NCBI GenBank assembly: GCA_030248215.1
Contig: JASANG010002079.1
Span: 295,052 to 359,051 of the forward strand
Direction of reading: 5' to 3'
Length of the DNA: 64,000 nucleotides
Source of the DNA: Enoplolaimus lenunculus
Lineage: Eukaryota; Nematoda; Enoplea; Enoplida; Thoracostomopsidae
In this document: one piece after another, positions 1-14,172 of the stretch
How positions within the stretch are numbered: the stretch's first letter is position 1
Layout: each line of letters begins with the position of its first letter
The notes under the pieces: model-generated
What the model saw: the letters and a program-made list of their open reading frames with translations, nothing else
Database searches by the model: none
Told to the model about the DNA's origin: nothing
Position numbers and translations under genes: made by a program

Positions 1-41
1 CGTTGGGATGCGTGGGCGTTCGATTGAGCGAACAAGCTTAG

Positions 42-138
42 TTTCGCATCCGACGATTGTGGATATTTTGATGTCACTGATGACCTTAAAGTGTGGAAAG
101 AAAATACAGGAAAATCTCGGTTTGAAACGCAGTTTAAG
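42..138 (+). CDS. Possible exon of an upstream gene (partial, unrecognised)
   Basis: The stretch lies between an acceptor-like cttag and a good donor (AAG|gtaaaa). Read from base 43 it is open and gives an acidic peptide containing SDDCGYFDVTDDLKVWK. A second frame is also open from the window edge as far as the same donor, so the reading frame is not proven. I do not recognise a family. Another 16 kb separates it from the next supported exon, so it more likely belongs to a neighbouring gene than to the receptor. It could be a chance open stretch. Confidence 0.25.
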
Positions 139-1195
139 GTAAAAATTTTCTTTTCAATTACTGTCTTTTTTAATCGCAACTCTGCGAGTTCAATTTGTTT
201 ATCGCAAGCACCCGGGTAGCTAACGGTCTAGTACAGAACAAAATTCTATGAATTACCTGCCGTTAGTTCAACTTGCCGTTCATATACAGTTGAAAATTTT
301 GTCGGATTCACAGAAGCCTTCAATTGATTATGACTCATGACCTACTTATGCGTAATCTTAAGCCAAACGAAATCCAAACTTTTGGCCAAAGCCTTTGGTG
401 TAGGACTTTGTTAGGGATCTGTTCGATACACAGGTTTAAGTTTAAGATTCCGTATATTATACGAAAGGAAATCACGATGGATGCATATGTTGTTCGGCCG
501 CGTGTAGCAATATTATAATTTTTTCGCTTTTTGTATTGCAGGTGAATAGTACTTTAAAAATTTTAAATGCTTTTGGATCGGATATAAGTTTTAAAAATTT
601 CCACTCTTAAAATATTTTACACCTCTACCTTAAGCAATCAAACACTACTATAAGTTCGTGTACAATTTTGCAGCATTTACGCTTAGGCTCAGGTTTTGTT
701 TTGAAAAAGGCGTCCTAAGCTTAAGTCTGGAGTCCAAACCATATTATTTATTAAAATGCGAAAAAAGTCCACAAGATCAGAAATAAACTTTATTTCAATC
801 AAATTAGTTTCAAACCAACGCATACCTACTACCGCTGCCGTTTACCGAATCTAAGGTGCTGATCTACAGTACCTGAGGGTTGTGCCTCGGATTTGACCAA
901 ACGAATTCATGCCCGCTTGTGACTGCAATAACGGCCTCGATTCAAACGGCAACACAAACGGTATAACAATTCGCTTTCTGTGATGACCTTCGTCTGGAGA
1001 TTGAACTAGCATCGTTATTGATTTAAATTCCAATAAAGTATATTCGGTCGCAAGCCAAACTTAAAAAACTCAACGAATTACAGTACTAACATGGGCAGTA
1101 TTAAAACAAACTCTGCATAAACTTTACTGGATTGTATTTTATCGGAGTCCGTAACTTTGCCAACAATTGGCCAACTGTTTTAGTTCCTATAAGTC

Positions 1196-1353
1196 GCCCA
1201 TGTAATAAAGATCAGTGGGGGAACGTTTCTCTGCTGGACAGCAATAGTGTACGCTAAGCTCTATACTATTTTTTTGCTTAGGCTTTATCTTTACGCGTAG
1301 GCTTTAGTAATATGCTTGTACTGCTGTTAATGCCCTGTTCTATGCATTGGCCC
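1196..1353. mobile_element. CCTAAG/TTAGGC-hexamer MITE, copy 1
   Basis: Ends gcccatgtaataaagatcag and ccctgttctatgcattggcc are diverged inverted repeats. The middle holds gcttaggctttatc and cgtaggctttag, degenerate TTAGGC hexamers. Diagnostic half-phrases (gaacgttt, tatgcttgtactgctgtt) match the other copies. Confidence 0.7.
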
Positions 1354-2134
1354 TATTAGTTTAAGAACAAAGCCATGCTTATCGTAACTTTTGTTCTGTT
1401 AAACTTGGGACATAAATGGAAACGTGTTCCTATGTAAACGGGTTCCTATGTGTGACCAATGATCAAATGATATCGGCTCAAATCGTCATTTGTTTGTGCT
1501 GCTTTATAAAAACGATTTCGCATACTTTTTTTGTTTATATTTGTTTTAAAACAAAAACAAGCTTAGCGTTCTAAAATTCGCATAAATTTGGAAGTAGGAT
1601 ATACATAATTAATAAGAAAAACTATTGTAGAAGTAGTCTCTAAAGGTACAACCAAAGGTCTGCGCTTCCGACTCTTTTAGATCGTCATCTTTTCGGACGC
1701 AATTTTTTCCAAAAATTCGTGCAGTTTCGAAGTGAATTTTTTGTATTTTTACAAATGTTGCGCCGTTCACTGGGATTGAAATTTGGGGCAATTGAGTATA
1801 AGCGGTAACATGAAACGGTGAGGTATATATACCGCTGAAAAACTATCTGTTATTTTTATGATATGTAAAAAAAATTTTCTGTAAGCATTCCAGCCAAACA
1901 GATGTAAGGATTCGAGATACCAAATTAGCTATATTATCCAGGTAACAAAACGTGTGTCATATTGGGTCAAACGTTTGACCCATCCATAACCCGTTGTGAC
2001 CTATAAAAACTTCCAAAACGTTGACCCACGGCCGGTATCCCACCTACATGTTTAAAACTCTGTCTAACGGGGCATAACCAAAAGTTACATCGGGGAGATT
2101 CATTTATTCATAGATTTTAAACAATATAAGGTGC

Positions 2135-2312
2135 TGTTGGGCCCGCAGCAATGCGGAGGGCTAAAGGGGCTCAGCCCTCCCCCCTGGAAAAATTTTGGCC
2201 CTCCCCTAGCAAGTTTTCAACCTTACTTGTAACTCATTGAAAACCCTTGAATGCCCCTCCTGAAAAATGTTTAGCCCCCCTAGCAAGGCGGTCTAGCTAC
2301 GGGCCTGGCTGC
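2135..2312. mobile_element. ~180-bp CTACGGGCC element, copy 1
   Basis: gttgggcccgcagcaatgcg at the left and ggtctagctacgggcctggc at the right as poor inverted ends; body with cagccctcccc, ttggccctcccctagc, cattgaaaacccttgaatg and ctcctgaaaaatgtttag. The same order of phrases recurs at 19245 and 26283. Confidence 0.65.
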
Positions 2313-2666
2313 TGTACTTAAAATTCTATTTGCGAGTAATAATTATAGCAGTCCTCACTAAAACCACAACAAGCTTTTGCAGCGTAAACATTGAAGTTAC
2401 GAGTTCTATGCAAAAATACATTTCGATGAAATGTTTGTCGATGGTCTTTAGCCTCTCAAATAATCCAAAACATTAAAAAAGTTTAGAATACAAAACTAAG
2501 AACGAAAAACTTCACTGAGATATATTAAAAGCAACAATGTGTGCAATGTGGCGATTTTGTAAACAAGAGGTTTGCGGGTTTTATGCTATCCGTCGCTGTT
2601 TATGACAGTGTTTTTGGGTAGTAAAATGAGGCTGTGAGAAAATATTAACTTGGTTTTTGTCAAAAC

Positions 2667-2848
2667 GCCCCATGTAAAGATCACGGGCGGAACGTTTATC
2701 TGTGTGTCTGGAATAAAGTAAGCTTAAGCTTTAGCTTTATTTTTGCTTGTGCTAATAGACTTAGGCTTAGGCTTAGGTATTTAAGCATAGGCTTATGTTC
2801 AGGCTTAAGAGTATGCTTATCCTACTGTAGCGCTTCTGTGCTATACAA
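2667..2848. mobile_element. CCTAAG/TTAGGC-hexamer MITE, copy 2
   Basis: Left end gccccatgtaaagatcacgg, then cggaacgtttatctgtg, a run of TTAGGC hexamers (ttaggcttaggcttaggt) and the right end tatgcttatcctactgtag. A right-end fragment of a further copy follows at about 2938-3013. Confidence 0.8.
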
Positions 2849-2937
2849 GTTCAAATTAGTTAAACGGTTGTTTTAGACGCAAGTGTACAAAATTACTGTT
2901 TCAGATGCTGTGAAAGAACTCGACAAAACAAATGTTG

Positions 2938-3013
2938 GTTAGGCTTTGGCTTAGGCATAGGCTTAATATGAATACGTTTACTACTATTACGGCCATGTTC
3001 TATATATTGGCCA
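2938..3013. mobile_element. Right-half fragment of the hexamer MITE
   Basis: Contains ggcttaggcataggc and ends in tactactattacggccatgttctatatattggcc (two phrases), matching the right end of the family. The left half is absent. Confidence 0.6.
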
Positions 3014-3293
3014 AACAAATGAAATTTTGCAAATCTCTAACCAAATAGCAGCTCAAAAATCGTGTTAAATATTTATATAGTTCAGTGTTTACGAAGTTAA
3101 TAAAGCTCTGTTATTTAAAAAAATGCTCGTAATCCGAATGTCTTTGGCCAAAACCGTGCTGAGGATCGCGAAATAATTAAATTCCCTCAACAGCTAACCA
3201 ATCGTAAATATAGATTTACGCTAAGATTCAATGTTTAGACTCTTAAAATGTTTTGCAAATTTGACAAAAAAGATTAGACTTTATGATTTTGTA

Positions 3294-3564
3294 TTAACCC
3301 TTTATCACATGAACATTTTCTATTTCACCTGAGACCTACTTTTATGCTAGGAATCGAACTCTAGTGTCTGGAGTGTTAGGCGTTTACCATCACTACTCAG
3401 TTATAGGAATTTGCGCTCGAGCACGAGGGGCTCTTACGGCTTGTGGTGATTTAGTACTATATGTATACGTGTTGCAAATGTTGAACACTGTGCGAAATAT
3501 ATTATTTAAGGTATATACACTGCGCTGAATTGCCCATAGTCAACACTATGTGAGAAGGGGTTTG
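3294..3564 (-). mobile_element. tRNA-promoter element with inverted ends, copy 1
   Basis: On the minus strand it reads ccccttctcacatagtg ... tRNA-like core ... gatcataaaggg-type end, paralleling the copy at 36456. The core has a decayed B box (gagttcgattcc) and A-box region. Ends ttaaccctttatcacat and atgtgagaaggggtt are inverted repeats. Confidence 0.75.
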
Positions 3565-6500
3565 TTTTCACACCAAATTTGTTTATTAGCCTTAATTCCG
3601 TGCAAATAATATACATATTGTTCAAAACACAGATGTTTGACGTTCATTAGAATATAATTTTCGCTGCTTTATTATTGAGGTTTAGATTTAGTTTGATACA
3701 TAAAGTTACGTTAATAAAGTCAAGTCTTGTTTTATATTGAACAAAGTAGTTTTCTAAAATTTAATTGTTGTTTGAGTTTAAAACTTGTGACCATAGCGAA
3801 TTTTACAAAATAAGCGGTAACAGTTGTTTATTTTCCGTATATAAAAAGACCCCCGCATATGTAACGACTGGAATAATAAAACAGGCTTAGGTTTAAGTTT
3901 AGGCTTAAGCTGAAGTTCAGCTTTGACCGGCTCATGTAAAGAACTCTTATTTATTAACGGAGAAAATCTGATTCGATGTACATGAAACATAATTCACAAG
4001 TGGATGTTAGCAATCGGGTCAATTAATTTGACTTTTGAGAAAGAACAATCGACACTGTAGTTTAGCAAGATGCCACCACATGCTGTTGAGGTTATCATAT
4101 TTTGCAAAATTTGTTCAATTCTCGCGGAGCGCTTCGGCATAAGGCCAAAACTGCTGGCGTCTATCCATGTTGGACGTGGTTTTTTGTTAAACGCGACTTA
4201 AGTAAAGTAGTTTGGGGCAAAGCCGATTGTGGATGCATTCTATAATTGCAGTTGAAACCTGTGTAGAGAGCCACTGGGACTTTATTTTTTCTGTTTTCTT
4301 TTTTTCGAATCCATTGGTGACTTTTCGATATGGTTTATAACTTTCTAAAGTTCAAGTGAACGGTATGCGAGTCCCGTTTTCTTTTTTTTTCGGCCATCCT
4401 ATTTTACCAAAAATTTCTTTTCCTCTTACCCTTCTTTTCGATCCGGACCACTGATTGTGTGAGGAATCAGCCGAACAGTGTGGTGGTCTGAGGTGTTTCC
4501 AGGAGCAGGAATGCGCGAGGATATTAGTCTGCTACACATAAAACCGGTTGTCTTGACATATTAAATTTTCTAGACTAAGTGATCCGGGATATCAAACATT
4601 GATAGGCATAAATAGCTCGGAAATTCGTGTTCGAAATGATTAAAGCATAAATGTCTTAAATTCAAAGAATTGATATTGCCTATTTTGGAAACAAAAATAG
4701 TTGTAATAATAAATTTGGCTAATTTGAATGTATTAAACAAGTTGCTCCATTTACATTGGCAAGAGTGTATGTAAATAATCTTATTTCAAAGATATTTCGG
4801 CTTGAGCTCAGGATTCCCAAACATAACTTTACGTCTTAGACAGATCTATGATTGTTAAATTAGGAAATTTAGATGATTTGTCATACATTTGTCTTATATT
4901 TCACTATGGAAATATTCGTCTGAATCGTTTATGAAACAGAATCTTAAATTTCGGATTTTAAGTGAAAAAAGTTTCTGACATACACACATCGGAAATTTTT
5001 CAGAAATTAAAGTCTAGAATTTAAGACATACATGCATGGAGCCTGTATTAAGACGTAAATGTGTTAAATTTTACATAATATTTATTGTATATCAGACAAA
5101 TTGTTTTGTGTGTTGCCCTGAAACTTTTGTCAGTGGTGTCAACCAATGGTCCAGCTGGCCGTCTTAGAACCGATTAGAAATCGCCTGTCTGCTTCTATAT
5201 AAAACAGTCTAAAATAGTTCGGCGATGACGATTAAGGATTGTAAATTCTAGAACACCCTAGGCTTGAGAGCGGCATTAATGTCCCGAATACAGCTAACCT
5301 AGCTACACATCTTCCCGTCGCAATACCATAAGATTTGGGATCACCAAGGATAAATAGCATGGGCTTTTAGTTGGAGTTCTAGTCTAATATTAAAACCATC
5401 ATTACTTTCTCAATGTTTAGAAAAGTATTTTGTACACCCTTTTATATAACCGAGCTGATGAACGCAATCAGTACTCTCCAAAAATCGTATAGTGGTTTTA
5501 ATGGCTTGCTATCCATGGAAACATATCGTCGGATTTCGGTTGGTGGAAAGCCCTTTTTGGTGGGAGGCCAGCGGCCCAACCCCCCTGGATCTTACCTTTA
5601 ATCTGCTTGCTATCAAGTTTGACATTTTTGAGTTGCCTGGTATGCTTTTGTGACAGTTTAGCAAAAGCCATCGTCACACCTCGTGCATTTCTCCACATTG
5701 TGTACACGAGTTTAAAGTAAACGACGCATAAAATACCGTTCGTTATGAAACTATCATATATGTCCATATCCAATTACTGAAAAAGCCAGACGAAATGAAA
5801 CAAAAACAACAAACGTATTCTTTATTAAATATGGACAGGACAGTATAACCTAAAAACGTAATTCTATTAAGGAAAGGGTATGTCGCATTAGCACACTTTT
5901 CAACAAGCTTAATCATAAGCCCATATCTAATAGTATAAAAGCCTAATTTGAGTCTAATCCTAAGCCTGAACTATGCCAGAATCAAACGATTTTGGAAGCT
6001 ACACCGCTGACGTTTGCATCAGTCGGATATGTTATAATGGTTATCACTTGTTTCCAGTCTAACATAGCGAGCACGGAATTGTAAAAAGCAGGAAACTTTA
6101 CGAAGCCTGCCAAATGTCGATTTTACCTCTGAAGTTTGACAACTTCAGTGATAATTTCTTCATTGCGTGCTGAGTTTTCGACGCCTTATACCACCGCAAA
6201 AGGTTACAGAAATATTGCTGATGCGTACAAAAGCACTTCCTATTGGATAATTTTCGTCTGTATTTTGAGCCTAAATTAATAGAAGTTTGTCTCTAATTAG
6301 AGCCCTAAACAGACAGAGTTCAAAATTCTTGATTTGAGTATACTATTATTTATTACAATAATCTGATTACACAAATGGCTCCTGGACCAAGTGTAGTGTA
6401 CCATGATATAGTTTTAAAAGTATAAAAAGTATAGCGTGTTTAAATTATACAGAATAGTATAAGTGAGACGTCAGCGTTCAAATAACAATGAATGGGATTA

Positions 6501-8929
6501 AAAATAGATAACAGTCAGTGAAAAATTGCAGCAAACGTGATACTCCATAAAGAAGCAAAATAAGTATCGAGTCCACTTTTATTCGGGTCACTGCAGTATA
6601 TACCAATCGCACGCTAATTTTACCACGATTCGACGCGGGCCATGCGGGTTCTGCAGACCAGTGTTGAATTCTTACGATTTTTAATATTGTCGTCATATAA
6701 ACTTTCAGCCGCATCGCATTCATTCGGTTACCATAAGACATCCGATTTAAGATGGGTCTGCAAACCAAAAAATTAATTTGTGTGATCAAAAAGTTTTTTT
6801 GCAACTGTAATTGGCAGCGAATATGGTTTTTGCGCCATCAGGATTATTGCAAACAAGTACGCTTGGTATATATAGAATCAAAATTTTGTTAGCTTTGTAT
6901 TTTTATATGAAAAATTTAATTAGAAACCTTAACAAATCTGGTCAAAGTCAATTGTCCAGGTTTTAATAAGTCTGAATCAGTCGTTTTTAACTCTCTAAGC
7001 AAACCGTATGTAAGAAACGAAGTTTGTTAACCAAATTGCCATAAAACGAATATGTTTGTGCTATCTGCTGGGTTTTAGATACCGTTAGAACAAATAAATG
7101 TTTATTCCTGAAGTAAACGGAATTCTGCCAACTTCTATTTTGTGGTTTGTTTTGAAATTATGACAAAGATTAAGGTGGAAAATCATATATTTTTTCGATA
7201 GCAGCATATATGTCATCGATTTGAGTGAACTATAATGAGCGATCTGAGTGGACTAATGTACGTATGATTGGCTGAACGGTGGTTATTTTTACATGGCTTG
7301 CAGGATATTGGGTAAGGTTAAATATTTCATGTGGTTAAAGTTTAGTATCGTGTAAAGCAATAAATAAGAATGCAACGAAATGCACTTATCGATGATAAAT
7401 TTTACTTATTTTACACATCTTAAGTCTTAATTTTTTATTGTAAAATTAGGCGGAGTTTCATTATTGCGTTTAATCTACGCACAAGTCTCAGCCTAAGTAT
7501 ACCTGAAGCTATGCACTTCGTTTAAACCTATCACCCTTAACTGGAATATAAACCTGAGGTTAAAATTGAACAAAAAGCAGTGCAACTTCATTATCGTTGA
7601 CGTACGACCTCTTCGTAATCTTTAAGCTATGCGTTTCACTGAACCAAAATGAAGTATTCCTAAAACTTGAATTGAGAAAAATATACAAAGTTTTGCGATC
7701 AATGAAGTATATCTTAATCATTGTTGTATATTATTAATCTTACGTTTAATTCTCTAATTAATGATTACGTCTCAAATTTGCATTTAGTTCAGTTTTACTT
7801 CAGACTACCGCAAATTAGGTATTTTTTATTTTTTTGGATTTTAACTTTTACATTTGGAAATGGTAGGTTATACCAACTCCACTTAATCTCATTTAGATGT
7901 CCTTTGCAAAGGCTTCTATGGTAAATTAGCTGTTGATGGGCTGTTAGCGAATTAATGTGTTAATTCATACTTGAAATAATGGATAGTTAAAGCGTTTTTG
8001 AGGGCTGAAAACCTATGCCATGATCTGAGAACGTTAGTCCTCAAGTGTGTCTTCTGAACAACGATCACGCAAACACGGATTGTTCAAATGAACTTCTGCT
8101 AACTTTTGTAACACATCTCACTTGCTTTGCGGGGAATTTTAAAACTGTTTCCGTCACACCCGGTGTGCTCCTTAGCAATATGCGAAGTGAAGTTAGTGGT
8201 AAAAAGATGCGTGGTCATACCCAAACCATTTCAACTTCAGCTTGCTTCCATTTCACCTAGAAACCACCACGAGAGTAAGGCTATAATGTATACCGCTAGA
8301 AGGAACTTTACCTGATGTCTTGGGAGACTTTACTGGATCCTGCATTATTAAGCATTTAAGAAGAGCGTAGATGCAACTGGATACGGCAAAGGTCTGGACC
8401 CCTGTATGAATTAAATAAAAAGTCGACTATTCTATAGATTTCGACGTGCTCAGTTCAACAGTACACCCTGTTTACGGCTGCAAACCAACGGTTGAAAAGT
8501 TATGGCCAGCGAAATTATAGTACAAACTCACGCAGATTTAAAAGGAAGGCATCTATCATTCACATGTTCGTAAAATGTAAGCTATACCAGGTTTGTTCAG
8601 TATACAAATTTGGTAGGTGGTGGCACATGTTTTATATGGTAAAAGACTAAAGCTCAAAGGGCCATAAATTTTGAACTAGAAACCCCGCAGTTTTGGAAAT
8701 GGAACCGCATGAACTCAATTCGTTAAAATCTATAAAATAACCTGCTTTTCATCAAATTCCTAGATGGCTTACTTTCTGTAAGGTCCGTATTCCCGTCTCT
8801 GATAGCCAGTTTGAACATTTCTCGCACTGGCCAAAAACGTCCGCACTCTTATTTATGATATCCCTAAAGAGTCCATGGGGGTCGATGACTATACGGACTT
8901 CACGCGCAGTGACTTGGGATCGGTGTGAC

Positions 8930-9241
8930 TGAGAGTGGATGATGCATACTTCAACAAGAGCATGCAACTGGGTACATTCTGCTTAGAAAATAATGTACCC
9001 GGCACTCGTTGCGTTTTTGCCCTGCCCCTTTATTTAGAGGGGGGTACAACCGGTGAGAACCATGGTACAATATGTATGCGGTGTCAAACATGCTCCCCAT
9101 ATGATTTAATTTAGTATATTCATGTGATAGCAACACCCTCTAAACAAGGTGTGGTCGGCCAAAAACGCAGCGCCCGGTGGTGCATTTTGTACCATACGGA
9201 GCCCCAAGAGTGGCACACTCTTGTATTATGCGCTCTTGGTA
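8930..9241. mobile_element. ~310-bp palindromic element, copy 1
   Basis: Ends gagagtggatgatgcatac ... caacaagagcatgcaactg and, inverted, ccaagagcgcataatacaag then agtgtgccactcttgg. Inside are gtaccatacgg and atggtacaata and facing phrases gcgtttttgccctgcccc and ggtcggccaaaaacgc. Confidence 0.7.
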
Positions 9242-11032
9242 TGACCGAATTTCCCACGTTTTAGATATAAACCTTATCTCAAGCAAATTTGGAAAAATTG
9301 GATAATATACTCTTGCTCAAAGATTTATGTTTCGGTCACGTTTTAAAAGTAATTAATTTCGCACTGTTCAAAATTTGTTTTTTCAATACAAATAAAGTTG
9401 TCTGTTTATTTTGAAATACATGCGAGTATATACTGGGAATTAATAGTATGTATGCGTTAATACGTCAGTTTTTAGCTTGCAATAATTGACCGAAACGTTT
9501 GAAACGCCTTAGATGAGAAAGTTCTATCAAACCTGTATAATCGGCTATAGTTAACAAACTTGGCAAAGCATTTACCTTTTACGAATGCTTAAAGTTTAAC
9601 ATGGTGTTTGTGCACTGAGCTATAAATATTTCTCAATATCTTAGCGTAGAAAAAGTATAAGTTGTCTTTTCAACCCAGTATCAGATATTTTGCATATTAC
9701 TTGGAAAACCGAACAGCAAATCGAACTAGAAATCAAAAATAATGTAGTACAAAATTTGTGTCGAATGAAATTTTTATCTAAAACATCGAGATTTTGGTAA
9801 CATGGGAAATGTTCCTCCAAGCGTCCAGCCGTGCTGAAAATTTTGCGACATAAATACTTTATTCGACGCTCATAAGTAAAAAACTACTGCCTTGTTACAT
9901 CAAGAATTAAAAAATTTTGTTCCTTAGGCACAATTGGTCAATCTTAGAATATTGAAAAATTTACTAAAAACACAATTTATATATAAAACTATTAATTGTA
10001 GGAACTCAAAGTGTCATTACCCACCGAAAGTACTGAATTCGCAACTGATATGCTTGGTGTCAACTATCTATACAAATCATATAATTAAAGCTATAACGCC
10101 GAACACACGTTGTTTGGGCATAGATTAGGGTTACTAAAACCATTGTTTGAAAATCAAAGTTTTCTAAGAAACATGTTTCTGTTGCAAATGTTGCATAATT
10201 TCAATGTTAACTTTGTTACGCGTAATTGTTGACTTAAACTAAAAAGCAGTCACGTCTACGCGATTATTCTCATTATATTAATTGTTTTGATTATCTGTTT
10301 TGAAATCTGTCATACCGTTGGACTTATCGTTATTGTTATCTTAATATTTCCCACTTTTTGCTGTATTTGCACTGGTCCTGAAAAAACGTCCAAATTAGTG
10401 CGGCTCACTTACCATACAAATTATTATTTATTGAAGTTCAGTTGTGAACCGATGCTCATCTTACGCCAATTCTCTGCAACGTTTTTCCACCCATCCGAGC
10501 CACAACTGCGTGAATCTCATTTCCATATTTTAGAATCAGCAAAAAAACTGACCCTTTGCCATAAGACACCTCGATTGTATTCTTTAATTAACAGTGAATA
10601 TTGTTTGTTAAAAAAAGCATCCATACTTTAATCCGAACACATATTACCATGGTACATCCGGAAATAAACAATGCTGAAGAAGCGTGATAAGTTTTTGCCG
10701 AAGCTGCAGGTGACCTTTTAAATAGTCTCATATTTTTTGAGCCACCTAATAACGCACAAGAAACGTTTTTCATATATAGCGAGGACTAATTTCGCAGAAA
10801 CGATGGAAATAACGTAGAAAATTAGTATAGTTTCATTTCTGGCTGGGGGATATTTCAGCAATTGTTCACAAATAACTTTTATCAAAAAAAGATTTGGGAA
10901 AACGCAAGCGAAGTGAGCGAGAATCTATAACAACATTGTAGTATATTTGGTTACAGTAAGCTTTGTAATTTACTCACCACTACTAAACAAGCTTATGTGA
11001 GAAAGAAGCGAAAAATTTTCAATTTACTATCT

Positions 11033-11172
11033 ATAACCCCTTCTCACATTGAGTTGCCTATAGGCAACTAAGCGCAGTGTATATACGTTAAATAATGTAT
11101 ATCGCACTGTGTTTAACAATTGCAACACGTATACATAGTACTAAATCACCACAAGCCGTAAGAGCCCCCTGT
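11033..11172 (+). mobile_element. tRNA-promoter element, truncated copy (leader only)
   Basis: taaccccttctcacattgag, then gttgcctataggcaac (a perfect 16-bp palindrome), gcgcagtgtatatacg and atcaccacaagccg match the leader of the copy at 36456 closely. It stops before the tRNA-like core. Confidence 0.8.
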
Positions 11173-13650
11173 TCTTCAGTTAATTCTAACACTGTTGCGC
11201 CGTCAGTTCGCACCGTAATTTCATTGGCATTTTCATTTTTTCATTCGCACTAGTGTGAACTGTCCGGCAGATGGAAGCTTAGGTTTACGCGATGTAAACA
11301 CAATAATGCAATTTATTTCGGTTGATACCGTAAATTTAAAATGGTGCATTTTTAGCTTGTTTTGCATTTAAGTTATGCGCAGAACAGTATTAATACTAAT
11401 AGTTTAAAATACCTGTTTGCCTGGCAAACATTTGTCAACGGAAATCTGATTCCGTGTTGATAATTTTGTTATCTTTTCACAACTGAACCTGAACAATAGC
11501 GTAAACTTGAATTTAAAAGCCAAGCTTAAGCCTTAATTTAAGCGTAAAGTATGCTAAAATCTGAAAATTTCGAATATTGTAGAACAGGGTTACTTTTCTC
11601 ATTGAATCAGTTCATTTGTAACACCATTTACACTATTTTAAGCAACAGCCGAGAAACTTCGCAAATGACCTATTAAAACGTGCTTCATCGTTTACTAAAT
11701 ACCAAATGGGTTTCGAAGTCGAACACACGGTTTAAAATATGATTTATACTGGTGAATCATACAGTATTCGCATACATTTCAACAGTGTAGGTACAAATTT
11801 GAATTTAAATTAAGGAGTGATATAAATAAATAGTTACAGAAGAAAATTGTCTAATTTTTCAAAATTTTACATATTATATATACTGTTTGCTTTTAAAGTG
11901 GACGCAATTCCATCACTAAACTGCAAGCTTAGCGGGAGCTTCAATAAAAAATACCTATAATCTGAATCGTTAGAACTGAGAAACACACCCCAAATACCAT
12001 CATTGAAAGTCGTAAAGTTAAAGTAGCATCCTAAGAAAGTTTTGAAGAAACTAAAAAATTTGATTTTCTGAAATCTGCCATTCGCACACATTTGAATTTC
12101 GCAATGCTTTAAGTTGATATCTGTTCAGTATTAACTTCATTAGCGAATTGAATCTCGACGTTCGTCGATTTGTACGTGGTTTAATTGGAATAGGTTTTGT
12201 TCGATATCCCGCTGGTTTTTGGCTGTAATGCTGCGTACCATCATCGCGTATACTCGAATTTAATTTTTAAATTAAAGGCTTGTGTGTACTAATTTTAAAC
12301 GCATATTCGCTAAATCCAGTTATTCAATATCAAAAATATAGCAACTAACAGCTTATATACTCTGTGCTAGAAATGTGGAACTACAATGTTAGGATTTTGT
12401 ATACCTTACTCTTTTGCAGGGTAAAGCGAATATTTAGGCTAGAGCCAAAGTTTAGGTCGAAGCCTATAAGTTTGCCAAAATTTTATTTTGAAGAACGCAT
12501 GCAGATGAACACAAAAACCGAATGTGTCTTTTGGTATAACATACGCTGTCGCCTGGTAAAATTTTATAATTTCAAAAAATGAACGTTGAAGAGCAGGTAC
12601 TCGGCTTCTTGGTCGCTTCGTCCAGTTTATTTATCCGATGCCGCACCGCATTTTAACTATAAGCATTAGGGTGTATCCGGATATCGGATCTGTTTCCGTT
12701 TACGCAATCGCTGTCCGTTTTCATTTTGTTATAGAAATATAAAAGGGGAATTGTGTTATCTTTATTCTCAAAATTAATTTCAAATTACTACAGATAGTTT
12801 CTAATGCAATTGTTCGATTTGAAATAAAATGACTAAATTCATCACAAAACTAAGAATATTTGAATGCGTCCGCTATATGTTTCGTTTAAATATTGGAACG
12901 CCCGTTGACTATTTGCATGCTTCAATTGTACTGGGAGAAAAACAGAACATATTTGAAACGCTTATACTTCAATATCCGTTTCTCGTTTCCGTTATTTTGA
13001 TCACAATCCGTTTAAGTTATTATTACTTTTCGTTTACACTATGATAAACATATTAATTAAATTTTGAAACACAGAGCAGTAGGCGTATATCTAAGCCGGA
13101 AAGCTCGCTTAGCTCGCTATACACAATCATTATGTTTTGAAAAATAACACAAAGATGGTTTATTACAAAGGAATTATTTGATGAAAACATTGGTACTCGT
13201 AGGAATACTATGAAATTTTTTTGTTTTCCAATAATAAATTCAGCTTTTGAAACTTAAAATATTGTTTATCGAGGACATTATTAATCCACAAATAAAGGGC
13301 CGCATGTCATCTTTAGGGGACTGCCAAGCAAATTCAAACGTAAACTTAGACCTAAACCGAACCATAAGCCTAAATATAAGCCTATTTCGAATCCTTGATC
13401 TAAGCTGAAGCTTTCGCCTGCCAGTCTAAATGTCCCGTAGTTTTCGTGTTTTGCAGTTGGTAGGCCACTTCAATTAACATGGTCCAATAAAGAAAATTCA
13501 AAATTATACGGAGTCATGGTAATTGTACATTAAGTCAGAGTATTAGAATTATATCGCGATTAAATTATACACACTTTGCCCACTATTGCCACAGTTGAAT
13601 ATTGGGATATAACTGTGTGGTCAGGTATTGTTTTCGTTTTAAAATTGATA

Positions 13651-13767
13651 TCGACTCCCTAAAAAGGAGGGGTAGGGCAAAAATGCAACCAGTGCTGGTA
13701 CATTTTGTACCACTCGTAACGAGACAGTTTCACACTCATGTCTACGAGTGATCATCCACTCTTGCTG
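13651..13767. mobile_element. ~310-bp palindromic element, fragment
   Basis: Contains ggggtagggcaaaaatgca, ggtacattttgtaccactcg and tctacgagtgatcatccact, matching one half of the copy at 8930. Confidence 0.6.
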
Positions 13768-14172
13768 ATACGAATCTATAACAGATACAATATTTGCTTG
13801 TTTAACACTGAAGCTATCTGAAGGCCAAAAAGCTTTACAGCGGATTAATGGAGACAAAGATATGATTTTTTTCTGATGGCAAAGTTGATTGTTAAGACCT
13901 TGTCGCAGTGAATTTTGTGCTAGCATCGCAACTAGAAACATTACAAGTTCATCTAACTGAACAGTAATCTAACGATTAAAGCCTCTAATCCAGCTCGAAA
14001 GTAAAAGTGTTAACAAGATTTGATAAACCAGTTAAAATGCAAAAGATAAGAAATACAATACGAAATATTTTAATTATTAGAACGTCACAATTGGTGCGTA
14101 TTAAATATTTAATCTTTCAAAATGGTATTATCAAATTTTAAGTTACGTTAAATTATGATTATTATTACCCAA

